From: Tubiluchus corallicola
Lineage: Eukaryota; Priapulida; Priapulimorpha; Priapulimorphida; Tubiluchidae
Length of the DNA stretch: 64,000 nucleotides
Direction of reading: 5' to 3'
Assembly (NCBI GenBank): GCA_030141605.1
Contig: JAQGDQ010000458.1
Coordinates: 93,860 to 157,859, forward strand
Part shown: positions 56,601 to 63,784 of the stretch, piece after piece
Layout of the letters: every line of letters begins with the position of its first letter
How positions within the stretch are numbered: the first letter of the stretch is position 1
Translations under genes and position numbers: made by a program
Notes under the pieces: generated by a model
Seen by the model: only the letters and a program-made list of their open reading frames with translations
Told to the model about the DNA's origin: nothing
Databases searched by the model: none

Positions 56601-58294
56601 CACTTTCTATGAGTTGCTTAGTAGTTTGCAAATTTGTCATGGTTTTTTATTTTTGTTTTTTTTTGCTGTTGTATTTTTGTTTTTGTATTTCTGCACGTTT
56701 ATGTATTTTTTAATATAGTTGTGTCTACTGTCATTGGCATCCTTTTGTTTACTGTCCTTTGAGAAGGGTGGTTGACTCGATAACCTTTGGTTTTTCGCCA
56801 CCCTTTCTCCCATGTTCGTTTGTATTTTTGTGTATTTTATTGTCAAATCATTGTAATTTTATGGAGGAAAATAAAATTACTATTACTATTACTATTACTA
56901 TTTTGGTTTGCAAGCAGACATATAAGTTTCAAAGATGAAGAAAAGCCACTGTCTATGTCACTTAGCATTCAACAATACAAACGAATCCGAAGAAAATGCC
57001 CAAGAGAAAAGATTCGTCTTCTACCATCTGACCTAATTTGATAGATGAGCATTCATTTTGCGACAGATTTTGGCCAATGTAAAGTTTTGCAATGACGAGA
57101 GAGAATGTCAACTCATGTCAATTCTACTTTCTTTTCAGCCATTTTGCAATGAAAAAAACATTGCGTAATTTAGACTGATACCTGTTCTTTTTCCCAAATT
57201 TATTTGCCATCCTGTCCGGAAGCGTCGCTATCACGGAGATGACGTCATTTTGCAACGCGTCTGTTACGTTCTGATTTTGGTTACAACATTCACTGCATAT
57301 TAGAGCAGCCATCTTCCGTTGAACGAGGAATTCCTGTAGCATGTCTACCATTTCATCAAGCTTACTGCAAGGTCTGAAATACACAGGAAATATTAATCGG
57401 CAACTACAGTTGACAGTATGCCGTTCGAGAATGGGTATTTGCTGTAAACTCAAAATTAGTCAATAAAAGCAAAGATTACAAGTGAAACAGGGATTTACGT
57501 CAGCCTGGGTGTCCACAATTAGTCTTTTTCAAATTTTCTCACATTTCTGCAACAAATGATTGGATCGACATGAAACTCCGGATATCCAAACAAAAATATA
57601 AAATGCAAGAGAGAAAACATGAGATAAAATGATTAATGGATGGGCAAAAAGCCTACATATAGGCTTCACCTTGTCGATCTACAGTAATCTAAGGTAATTA
57701 AAGGAAAAACAGACAAAAACTCATTTGAATTCATCACATTTAGAACACTTAAAATCTTTTCCCATGCATAACCTTTGCATCCCATTTAAATTCTAAATCA
57801 CATTGCGTCATTAATGTTTTAAGTTTGATGAATGTGTGCATCAGAAACATTATAAAATATTGTGTACCAGTCAGCTAATTAACTTTAATTTTTTGTGTCT
57901 TTGCTAATAATTATCTTACTTACTCGGTTTTTCCAATAACTGTGCATAACAAAATAAAGCTTTTGGTGTGATCGCCTTCCAAAAAATAGGCCAATAACAA
58001 TCTTTTCATCTCCGCATTTAAGAGATTCTCGGCATTTGACGCGATACCAAAAACGTTATTTAACAGAAAATCCCCGTAATGTGAGTAATATCTTTGAAAA
58101 AACAGTTGTCTTTCAATGCTTGTGAAATTCGACTGTGGTGTTTCACTGCTAGACTTGATGGCAACACCATCAGTACAGACTTCCATTAATTTCAATACAG
58201 TTTGAAGATCTGTTAAAATTGCTTCAGGAGATTTAGTGCAACTAGTAGCTTCCCGCACAAGTTCATAAATTCTAACTTCTGCTGATAAATTCAT
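28874..58294 (-). CDS. TELO2: TELO2 homologue (TTT complex subunit, PIKK co-chaperone), about 18 exons
   Basis: With TTI1 and TTI2, TELO2 stabilises PI3K-like kinases (mTOR, ATM, ATR and others) and links them to R2TP/HSP90. Exons 1-18 in gene order: 58294-57924, 57373-57182, 55074-54920, 53184-53037, 52275-52104, 50939-50798, 49760-49624, 48566-48352, 47388-47300, 44855-44761, 42391-42203, 40191-40024, 39704-39610, 36737-36635, 31857-31793, 30765-30650, 29343-29261, 28900-28874. All splice sites are GT-AG and frames join to 853 residues (human 837). Matching blocks include LDVWGSSSSIKHT (exon 6), HGMIVAEQLSKKL (7), LDSDDDLEPYDMS (8/9), EVAKVLLHLND and NYNLRQRMDVLE (11), NWREIVQQRIESKT (12), FASVAGEFFFPLL (13), ILGRLVYTLGVV (14), LLQFVWAVRYH (15) and YVRQALLFA (16). 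The 27-nt last exon (DMALNEPT, stop) is weakest. Intron 14 hosts an antisense P450. Confidence 0.93.
29397..29912. repeat. 38-bp minisatellite with an orientation switch
   Basis: About two units run as ACTTACATGCTGTCTTACCG (29397-29475). Then about eleven units run as the reverse complement (TAAGACAGCATGTAAGTGAA, 29486-29900). The junction near 29476-29490 makes a near-palindrome able to form a long hairpin. It lies in TELO2 intron 16, immediately upstream (in gene sense) of exon 17. Confidence 0.9.
29921..30490. mobile_element. MITE family D, copy 1 (left end missing)
   Basis: Matches 46506-47113 and 55492-56914 in the same orientation. The right terminus GCCGACTTAGGGACGGTTTC ... TTTGCAAG is present. 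The left part is replaced by the 38-bp array, with homology starting at TTTGATACCAAGCTCATTGC. Confidence 0.8.
30873..31217. repeat. 13-bp minisatellite, about 26 copies
   Basis: TAATAATGCTTAG/TAATAATGCTAAG units in TELO2 intron 15. Confidence 0.95.
31299..31700 (-). pseudogene. Non-LTR retrotransposon C-terminal fragment
   Basis: Minus-strand frame (31693-31394) holds SRLRLSAHNLAIETGRWARI, then CSCSG, EEHVICFCPLTNHLRE and LAMFGQ. This is the usual post-RT zinc-binding tail (LRISAHxLxIExGR...CxxC...ExExHFLxxCPLY) of L2/CR1-like LINEs. A roughly 60-bp 3' segment containing GATCACATAACATGATCATT is present twice (31299-31360 and 31372-31431). It is 5'-truncated, in TELO2 intron 15. Confidence 0.8.
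32768..33720. repeat. 37-bp minisatellite, about 26 copies, abutting the P450 start
   Basis: Units of TGCATTTAAATTTTAGTGTA plus TATGAGCTATCAGTTGG. The last degenerate unit reaches within about 20 bp of the P450 start codon, so the promoter or 5' UTR must lie in or beyond the array. Confidence 0.95.
33744..35294 (+). CDS. Cytochrome P450, mitochondrial clan, intronless, antisense inside TELO2 intron 14
   Basis: A single uninterrupted 516-residue frame, normal for a full P450. Visible motifs: helix C WRRLRK (147-152), helix I oxygen-activation motif AGVDTTS (326-332), ExxR as ETLR (382-385), FKPSRW (434-439, the PERF-like region) and the heme loop FGLGVRSCIG (456-465) with ligand Cys463. The basic, Arg-containing N-terminus has no long hydrophobic anchor. 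The EYPRRAPM, DTTSNAL and GVRSCIGRR-type segments resemble animal mitochondrial P450s (CYP10/11/24/27 group), which receive electrons from adrenodoxin. Substrate is unknown. The start ATG has purine at -3 and G at +4. There are no introns although all but one of its neighbours are multi-exon, so a retroposed origin is possible. Minisatellites lie directly 5' and 3'. All key residues are intact, so it is likely functional. Confidence 0.93.
   Translation: MAERATIISAMRQCGILRVLFTSKATYVTGVQAATTETAAKNENIKEFSEMPGEKGLVGFLSFVSKVARQYKFHELMSKDFKKFGAKTMRTKVGIWDMVQTCDPTEIRCMMRSTGEYPRRAPMDSWVLWRDAANEAQSFLTAEGEHWRRLRKAASKKMLRPQLLLENDKVINEVITDMIARIRHLRDTTGGGAIVPGMTNEAYKWSMESIASILFEKRLGCLREPTPPESQRFIDAVVTTFKYSNYVQTFAKQQQKLNTPMWKTFAAAFNEIFGYARKVIDEKVKQLDKEEEHGGEASASFLNFVISNPNLTRKEAYAMMTELLLAGVDTTSNALCFAIHLLAENPDTQELLRNEVMSITGDRKLTAGDLGHMSYMKAVVKETLRLYPITTGIARMPERDIVMSGYRVPKGTICFANYYHMGRDEELFPEAEKFKPSRWLRTNEQKLPDPYASQPFGLGVRSCIGRRVAELELYLMLARLVQEFELKLHGNGKLNVTVVGLLTPGKEIPVQFIDRK
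35319..35853. repeat. 26-27-bp minisatellite, about 20 copies, following the P450 stop
   Basis: Units of AACACCTTTTCCCGCCTTAA plus TTTTCAT begin 25 bp after the stop codon, so they probably form much of the 3' UTR. A minus-strand lysine-rich frame over them is an artefact. Confidence 0.95.
35965..36474. mobile_element. Pogo-like MITE candidate
   Basis: The right end, reverse-complemented, reads TACAGTAAAGTCAACCTCAA. The left end retains ATCTCAACCTCGGATATAAG. Inner repeats of CTTATATCCGA and CTTATAAACGAG are typical of elements with CAGTAAA-CTC termini. The left terminus is eroded. Confidence 0.5.
36705..37167. repeat. 78-bp tandem array made from the TELO2 exon 14 3' splice site
   Basis: Six units start at 36705, 36783, 36861, 36939, 37017 and 37095. 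Unit 1 contains the genuine acceptor and first part of exon 14. Each other unit copies, on the minus strand, the TTTGTTTTTTAG or TTTGTTTGTTAG acceptor and 48 exon-like nucleotides (GAAAGATCGAGCCACCCTG...). Each then diverges into TGTACAGGGTGA, an in-frame stop. Confidence 0.93.
38906..39473. mobile_element. MITE with near-perfect 27-bp inverted ends
   Basis: Left end TACCGTATTTATTCGAGTAT then AACGCGCA; right end the exact reverse complement (GCGCGTTATACTCGAATAAATACGGTA). A second GCGCACCC copy lies inside near 39403. About 570 bp, no transposase frame, in TELO2 intron 13. Confidence 0.85.
39787..39960. mobile_element. Possible mariner-like terminus
   Basis: TACAGGGTGTCCCATAAGTC is typical of a mariner-group inverted terminus. 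No matching right end or transposase is visible nearby, so this is weak. Confidence 0.3.
40985..41190. repeat. Dispersed repeat family E, copy 1
   Basis: Shares TTATCTGAACTTATTTCAAA, TCATCGCGGGAGTTTAAATT and the ACGAATTTTTTAAG-like end with 45755-46390 and 62965-63180. Part of it recurs at about 41460-41560. Non-coding, in TELO2 intron 11. Confidence 0.7.
41658..42175 (-). mobile_element. LINE 3' end with (ATTG)n tail and last coding residues
   Basis: The 3' UTR (41658-41957) is the sister of 10663-10950. The minus-strand frame just upstream encodes NNWNKISAQVKIHKTIYSFK and ends in KRTILDSYL-stop near 42055, the usual WNxLPxxIK...SFKKxLKxxLLxxY ending of L2/CR1-type ORF2. The tail is nine or so CAAT units. 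It lies in TELO2 intron 11. Confidence 0.75.
42740..43040 (-). pseudogene. LINE ORF2 C-terminal fragment
   Basis: Minus-strand frame contains EPVEHFLLHCPLHQLARVVM and ends FILRIKRF, the ExVEHFLLxCPxYxxxR...FIxxTxRF signature of the LINE C-terminal zinc-binding region. A stop precedes the Glu. It lies in TELO2 intron 10. Confidence 0.75.
43596..43660 (+). mobile_element. tRNA-derived SINE head
   Basis: GGTAGCATAGGTGGTAGAGC matches a Pol III A-box region and TTTGGGTTCAAATACC a B-box region, with a 4-bp anticodon-like stem (TGGG/CCCA) between. Acceptor arms do not pair, so it is a retroposon head, not a tRNA gene. Confidence 0.5.
43687..44560. repeat. 73-bp minisatellite grown from a family C MITE
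   Basis: The start (about 43687-43860) matches the interior of the CAGGGATGAG MITEs (GACTGCTAGTTGGCAGGGCG, CATCAGTGTAACCACGTGTA). From about 43845 a 73-bp unit (GCGGCCCGTACTAGACG ... GAGACAATTAGACGATTGAT) repeats about ten times. Both MITE termini are missing. Confidence 0.85.
45755..46390. repeat. Family E copy 2 containing a 23-bp minisatellite
   Basis: The left part (to about 45835) and right part (from about 46315, TTTTCAAGACTAATTTTTTAG) are the two halves of dispersed repeat E. Between them a 23-bp unit, TGCTTACACAACGTTACTGC plus TAA, repeats about 20 times. It corresponds to the ACAACGTTAC...AATGC stretch present once in the other copies. Confidence 0.85.
46506..47113. mobile_element. 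MITE family D, copy 2 (full length)
   Basis: Left end CTTGCAAAGCAAAATCGTCT then ATAAGTCGG; right end, reverse-complemented, CTTGCAAATCAAAACCGTCC then ACAAGTCGG, an imperfect inverted repeat of about 29 bp. About 608 bp, non-coding. It ends about 190 bp before TELO2 exon 9. Confidence 0.85.
47442..47970 (+). repeat. Dispersed repeat family B, copy 2
   Basis: Sister of 14839-15330, with a roughly 20-bp CTAATTATCTTTCTAAG duplication near its right side. It lies in TELO2 intron 8. Confidence 0.8.
48967..49415. mobile_element. hAT-like MITE with CAGTGGYGGAT ends
   Basis: Left end CAGTGGTGGATACAGGCTTT; right end, reverse-complemented, CAGTGGCGGATTTAGGGCG. CAGTGGCGGAT termini are common in animal hAT-type non-autonomous elements. 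About 450 bp, non-coding, TELO2 intron 7. Confidence 0.7.
50029..50727. repeat. Pair of roughly 112-bp direct repeats 585 bp apart
   Basis: The segments 50030-50140 and 50614-50727 are about 90% identical. Each contains TATAAAAGG near its start and AATAAA near its middle. The second copy overlaps intron sequence just beyond TELO2 exon 6. The layout is compatible with a small LTR-type element, but TG...CA ends and a primer site are not evident. Confidence 0.6.
51765..52000. repeat. (AATGTT/AACGTT)n hexamer-like tract
   Basis: Imperfect TTAATG/TTAACG repeats in TELO2 intron 5, about 100 bp from exon 5. Confidence 0.85.
52575..53000. repeat. 96-bp minisatellite, about 4.4 copies
   Basis: Units with GATTCTTTCACATTACTTTC and GGAAGTCTTGGCTTCGTTTA start at 52707, 52803 and 52899. 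The array ends about 40 bp from the donor of TELO2 exon 4. A minus-strand frame (LSETLLNEAKTS repeats) is a consequence of the 96-bp period. Confidence 0.9.
53287..53772. mobile_element. Pogo/Tigger-like MITE candidate
   Basis: Left CAGTCATACCTCCGTTGTCG; right, reverse-complemented, CAGTACATCTCTTTTCGACC. Interior repeats of TACTCGACCA and GGTCGAATTACG fit the common CAGTCATACCTC element type. TA duplication is present only on the left. It lies in TELO2 intron 3. Confidence 0.6.
53827..53965 (-). mobile_element. LINE 3' hairpin end with (ATT)n tail
   Basis: On the minus strand GGATGGCAGACTAGATGACC ... CTTTCGCCATCC forms the same kind of terminal hairpin as other LINE tails here. It is followed by AGAAATAAATTATTATTATT. 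Confidence 0.65.
55492..56914. mobile_element. MITE family D, copy 3, split by a LINE insertion
   Basis: Left end CTTGCAAACCAAAATCGTCC; right end GGTTTGCAAG at 56905-56914. A LINE (about 56170-56904) interrupts the right terminus. An internal 30-bp stretch (ATCCTGAATCTCTATTTCAC) is duplicated. It lies in TELO2 intron 2. Confidence 0.85.
56165..56904 (+). pseudogene. L2/CR1-like LINE, 5'-truncated, with TTTTGG target duplication
   Basis: A 135-residue frame (to 56572) carries KLELAKFVYKFKNNLLPELF, SDIHSYNTRFSTSSS and GSVLWNSLPAHITSLPLHSL, the standard ORF2 C-terminus of L2/CR1-type elements. The 3' UTR has the GGTTGACTCGATAACC hairpin and ends in TTACTA repeats. TTTTGG occurs just left of the insertion and again after the tail, consistent with a target-site duplication. 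Confidence 0.85.
57580..57700 (-). repeat. Inverted copy of the 1470-1640 repeat
   Basis: Contains AAAGCCTACATATAGGCTTC and the reversed GTTTTCTCTC stretch. It lies in TELO2 intron 1. Confidence 0.55.
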
Positions 58295-58371
58295 ATCAAC
58301 GTTTACTTTAATTTTTGCAATTTAAATATCCTTTTCTTTTTAGAGAATTGTGGTAGTAAACAGGAATAACT
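58295..58371. promoter_or_regulatory. Probable shared promoter of TELO2 and the permease-like gene
   Basis: Only 77 bp separate the TELO2 ATG (58294, minus) from the first ATG of the plus-strand gene (58372). CTTTTCTTTTTAG at about 58330-58342 could instead be a 3' splice site for an upstream non-coding exon of the plus gene, in which case transcription starts would lie inside TELO2 exon 1 or intron 1. Confidence 0.45.
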
Positions 58372-61300
58372 ATGTTCACACTTTTTGCACAGAATTATAC
58401 TCGCAAGGAAGCTGACATGTTTCCGATACCTAATCGATCAGTTTTTCTCCACCAGAGGGCGAATGCTTATGTTTTTGCGGGGATTATGATGGAAGAGGAT
58501 GAAACAAATTTGGTTCAATCTTTACAGGAAAATAATGAAAAAGAACAAAAACGAGCACGAACAATCAATTGGAGTGTATTTTTTATATATGTGCAATGCT
58601 GTATGTAGCACATTAATTTTGAATTTTTACTGAATATGTTTCTACAATACACTTAGGCTTATAGTCTCCTGCTTCTACTTGTACGTAGACTAGGTGATAC
58701 TGATAGGTTCAAAAGATTATAGCAGAGTACCAATATTGTAAAATTCATAGCATACCATCAAGTCTTGACAATTTCGGTCTCTAATAAAAAGTATTGCGAC
58801 CCCGTACATGTATGTAGAGAACTTGGAGCGTAGCCATGTGTTAAATCTTTCAGTTTGATGAAGCTTTTGAATGAGTAATTCTGACTTGCTATTAGGACTT
58901 TACTTTTCTGCTGTCCTTGTAGCCTACTAACATTTGAGTGGCAGCTGTGAAGCACGAGAAGTTAGCAGTATCAATTTTAACAGGAAGCGGACATAGTTTA
59001 ACAGTTACATGTTTTCAATTTCAATTTTTTAATTTTTAATTACATGCTACACGCATCTAGTTGTAGTACTACGAATGACTCCGTACAGGAATGAAGGTGT
59101 TCACACAGCAACATTCCAACTGTGCCAGTTACCACTCACTCAGAATTTATTTTGAGGTTTATCCGAGCAGATATTATCTATTATCATTATCTAGTAGTGA
59201 GGGGCAGATTGGGAGTATTTTTTAGTTTTTTTCATGATCAATAGCTGGCTACTAGCTAGAGTTTCCATTACTAGTTAACTCAGATTATTGGTTACCATAA
59301 TAATAATTTTCATCCCTGTTAACCAGATCAGAATGGGAATCCCAGTGATTGTGATCATTGTTAATCATTCAGTTTTTTTACCAAACCTCATGTTCCTGAG
59401 TTTTGGATGCCCGGATACCGTCAGAATTCCAGAGCCCAGGCCAGCCTGGCTGGGATTGTCTTAGAGACGGCCAGCGTGCTCCAAATTTAACTACTTAGTT
59501 TCATATAGCACCGTTGTCTTATAGAAACTTCAAACTTCACAATATAACAGTACTGTGTGTCCAGTAGAAGGCATTTCACGTTTCCTATAAATGATAACAA
59601 AAACTGTTGTTGCGAAACTTCTGAAGTGAGTTATACAGTTGTATTTAAGAGATTTTGAATACTAGTCTGTGTAATTTCTTTATAAACATTTATTTGATAT
59701 AATTGGCTTTAGCAAACTGCAAGTAAATCCTGATCGAGTTGCTTCATCCTGCAAAATTTACAGGAGTGCAGGTTGACAGGAAAAACAAGACTATCAAAAA
59801 ATATACGCAATTGTTAGTTAAAATAATTAAAACAGTTAGATGAACGAGTATATTGCTGTACCAGGTCAAATACAGTGACGTTCTGTTCATAACTTAGTAG
59901 AGAACTACCAGAAAGAAAAACCTTAATTGTGGGTAAAAATTGTTTATTAAAAGGTAACGTGTTTATTTGGTATATATAGGTTTGTTAGTCATTCTTTGGG
60001 TGCCTCTCAACATACGTAATCTGTATAATTGCGTAAAGAAGCACTCAATAATCGGATTCTTGTAAATACAGCCTAATACATGCTATTAATCGATTTGGTA
60101 ATTTTTGTAATTTCTGACCTTACTCATATTTTGCCATTTTTTTTATAATTTGCTGAAAAACTTTAATTTTTTTTTCAGATTTCGTCTCAATCGCTACAAT
60201 ACTCGGAACGGGAATCTTGGGTAAGGTTTTCAAAATAAATCTTCATGTGTTTGCTCACATATGCCGTAAAAAACCGATTTGCATAAAACCGATAGAAAAT
60301 GTTTATGTTTGAGAAAGATATGTGAGTAAGTTTGGGCTGAGGCTTGATTTGAACCAGGTGCTCTTGCATTACAAGTCCGTTACTCTGACCACTACTTCAC
60401 ACGACACCATGTGATCGTGACAGATTATTGCTTCATTTCTAATAAATCCTTAACCAATCAGACTTTTCTAAGTGACATCTTTAATTTTTGGATTAATTTT
60501 TGTGGTTAATTTGCAGCTTGGGTAATTGGCAGGCCATTATTTATTTTTACTTTTAATTCAGTATTTTTGTTTTATGGAGGGCTGGGGGAGTAACGTAACA
60601 ATTATAATCTGTAGAATGTTGGTAAAGTTAGCCAACACTAGACCTGATTACTAATTGGATTGGTTACCCCCAAAACGTGGAAAGTTGTTTATGGGTTTCT
60701 TTACTCTACATTTACTTTTCATTACATTACATTACTTCACATTACGTTTGCCATTTTCCCTCACTGACGGACGATGTGTTTGCATCAGAATGTGGCTAAA
60801 CAAAAGTCTACCTAAGCAAATATTCTGCCATATTTTAGAGGATTAATCTTGAAGATGTAAAAATGAGCCAGCAGCAGTAGTGAAAGTAATACCAGCAGGG
60901 CTGGTTTTAAGCCAGTTGTACAGATTTGTTCAAATTTGGCCCTGCGCACGCGCTTGAGCTGAGGGCACTATGATGAATTAATGAATTGGTACAGTGAAGA
61001 AGCGAAGCCATTCAGTCTGTCCTCGTGTGTCTATGTTTCAATGTGTTTTGCTGATCGTTTGTTTTGTAATTTCTGTTTATCGTCATTATTACCTTTCAAT
61101 AGTAATTGGTGACCCCTATGATTAGTTGCAGGGATGAGAATTTTCCGCGGATACGCGGAATTCCGAGTTTTTGGAAGGCCAGTTTTTGCCAAATTCGTGG
61201 AGAAACTTTTAACGGACCCAGTTCATTATTTCACAAGTTGACCGCTAGTTGGCAGGCCGTCACTTTGTTTACATCACGTACATCAGTGTAACCACATGTA

Positions 61301-63708
61301 GATCTCTGTGTATAAAAATACTGAATCAATTGTGGGGAGTTATTTTAGTCAATTGTAGACAGTTTTTTTATACTTTTATAACAAGGTAACTGATATTTTA
61401 AGTCCACCTAGAGGCTCTCTATGGTCACAAAATTACAATTTGTTGCTGGCTCTAAGGGGGCTTTGTCTTGGACCCCTTGAACCCCCATGGGGGCTACGCG
61501 GCCCCCAAACCCCCGGCCTGTTTCAGAGTTTTTTTGCAATTTGTCATTCTCATCCCTGTAGTTGTCATTATTAACTTTTAACGGTAATTGGTGAACCCTA
61601 TGATTAGTTAGGTCGTCATTGGATTTTAATTTTACTAATCTGTAGGCAATATTCAAACCCTCAACACTGATGATTAAAACATACCTACGGTCAACAGTTT
61701 CATAAAAGAGGCTAAATAATTTGGCGATGCTGTAGCAGACTTGGCTTTTTTTGTTAATCTTGCTTACAAATTCGTGCACGAGGCGCCATCTGTGGCGGGA
61801 ATATAAAGCTTTTGGTTTTGGCCAGTTTTCAGTTTTGTTACCTGCTAGTCACCTGTCTGTTTTACTCACCTGTGCTCTGAACAGTCAGGTTAATCCACTT
61901 TATGGGATATTTGGGTCATTTATGTGCTGATTATGTTACAATAAAGCATTCAGTGGTATTAACCTCTGTTGTCAGTGTTTTTGTGACTACAGATGCTATC
62001 TGTAGAAAATGACATTGACAGAAACCATTGACTTTGAAATGATTTTCAAAGATTTGTCTGACAAAAAATCCAGAAATCTCTGTTTTTAGAAGGCCTATGC
62101 ACAAACAGTGTGTCAGTAATTGTTCTTTATTTGTAATTAAATATTAAAACTTTCATATGGGGTTCCAATTTTTAGTATATAATCATGGTTAATGGTGGAA
62201 CTACTTTGCTAAGCATAAAACATCAGTCTTCAGCTTCTGTAGGGTAAAGGGTCCCACTAACGATTTTCTAATTTGGTCTCACATTTCTTAATGCCGGTCC
62301 TGAATACAAGGTCTTGGCATTGAATGCTTGGTTTGGTTTGGGGTGTGTGAACTGTGAAAAGTAGGTTTAGACTCCAGGTTGATCGCAAAATGTAAAATAC
62401 TCTATGAGTTATGGGCTTTAATCAAGCGCTGGATAATATGATAGGTGCGCTTACTTAGGTGAAATAGCTAAACACCACCCAGTGTGCACCACTGAGTCAC
62501 TATCCCAGTGTGCACCACTGACTCACCATCCCAGTGTGCACCACTGACTCGCCATCCAAGTCTGCACCACTGACTCGCCATCCCAGTGTACACCACTGAC
62601 TCGCCATCCCAGTGTGCACCACTGACTTGCCATCTCAGTGTGCACCACTGACTCACCATCCCAGTGTGCACCACTGACTTGCCATCCTAGTGTGCACCAC
62701 TGACTCACCATCCCAGTGTGCACCACTGACTCACCATCCCAGTGTGCATCACTAATTCACCATCCCAGTGTGCACCGCTGACTCGCCATCCCAGTGTGCA
62801 CCGCTGACTCGCCATCCCAGTGTGCACCACTGACTCGCCATCCCAGTGTGCACCACTGACTCACCAGCTACATATTATTGATCTTTTTGACAATATAAAG
62901 TCATTTGAACTTTTACTTAATTAGCAAGGAGTGTTCTCCGAATGTCGTGATTTCGTTTTCAAACGTTACCCAATGTTATTTAAACTTGTTTCAAATGACT
63001 TATCGTCAAAGTGGAGGTGCCTAACATCATCGCAAGAGTTTAAATTTATAAGTTTTATGCAGCGTTACTACTGACGCAAGCTCTGTATGCAATAGGACAA
63101 CATATAAGCGGTACAAATTTTCAAGATGAATTTTTTAGCCTTATTTATTAAGAGTTTCTTGTTATTTAATTTTTTAAGATAATTTCTATATCTGCCTATG
63201 TTATAATGGTTTTTACACTGTAATCATCTTCAATGTATTTTTCCAGGTTTACCTGTCACTTTAGCACATTCCGGATTTTATCCATTTCTGGCTTCTTTTT
63301 TGATTGGCTTCTTAGTTCAGGTAACAAATTTGTATTTACAGCAAATTGTTTTGCATGTTGGTGGCTGCTCAAATGAACAGTTACAATACCGAGGCTAGCC
63401 AAAGAATGATTGGGCTGGGTTCAATACTTGCTGGGAGTGGTTTCATTTGCTATGCTGATTCTGGCTGTTTACCCCATAAAGAAAGAATGTATGAAAGTGG
63501 CAAAGACACCTCTGCTGGTTCAATGGCTCTTCCTAGCAGCATAGCCTTGATAATTTTGTCATGCATGTCCAAATTGAGTAAAACTTTCTCATTAACAATG
63601 ACTGTGAATTGTTGACTAAGTTATTTTTTCTTGCAGGCTTTACTCATCTACCTGTTCACTGAGTTACTGCAGAGGGCGTTTTCTGTAATCAATTTTCGTC
63701 TTCTAGAG
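58372..63708 (+). CDS. Amino-acid-permease-like membrane protein, N-terminal exons (continues off right edge)
   Basis: Predicted exons: 58372 to about 58573 or 58600 (first exon, end uncertain), 60179-60220, 63247-63320 and 63637-63708. The last three have clear acceptors and donors and join in frame to read FVSIATILGTGILGLPVTLA, then HSGFYPFLASFLIGFLVQ and ALLIYLFTELLQRAF. The ILGTGILGLP motif in the first membrane helix, followed by a second helix, is typical of the Aa_trans/SLC36-SLC38 amino acid transporter superfamily. Exon 1 is mostly hydrophilic and acidic (EEDETNLVQSLQENNEKEQK), as expected for a cytosolic N-terminus. Two donors are possible: GTGTAT at 58574, giving a direct NW-FVS join, or the better GTATGT at 58601. 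Three in-frame ATGs make the true start uncertain. Substrate unknown. Confidence 0.6.
60335..60411 (-). mobile_element. tRNA-derived SINE head (tRNA-Thr-like)
   Basis: The minus strand reads AAGTAGTGGTCAGAGTAACG, GGACTTGTAATGC (TGT anticodon position) and CACCTGGTTCAAATCAAGCC, in tRNA order. The B box is degenerate and acceptor arms do not pair, so this is a retroposon or pseudogene, not a tRNA gene. Confidence 0.6.
61129..61558. mobile_element. MITE family C, copy 2, with TAGTTG target duplication
   Basis: CAGGGATGAGAATTTTCCGC at the left and ATTCTCATCCCTG at the right, flanked on both sides by TAGTTG. The roughly 50 bp before the insertion (GTAATTGGTGACCCCTATGA) are repeated, diverged, just after it, so it landed in a small tandem duplication. 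Confidence 0.85.
62476..62866. repeat. 26-bp minisatellite, about 15 copies
   Basis: Units of CCATCCCAGTGTGCACCACT plus GACTCA in the third intron region of the permease-like gene. Minus-strand frames over it are artefacts. Confidence 0.95.
62965..63180. repeat. Dispersed repeat family E, copy 3
   Basis: TTTAAACTTGTTTCAAATGA ... AGAGTTTAAATTTATAAGTT ... ATGAATTTTTTAGCC corresponds to the copies at 40985 and 45755. The minisatellite of copy 2 is absent here. Confidence 0.7.
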
Positions 63709-63784
63709 GTAAATCACCATGCTTCATCCAGTGGTGGTGGCAGGGGCAAGGTTGGTGTTGCAGACTAACTCACGCTGCTAATTC

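Noticed and set aside
60335-60411. tRNA-Thr gene
   Set aside because: Acceptor arms do not pair and the B box is degenerate; kept as a SINE head instead.
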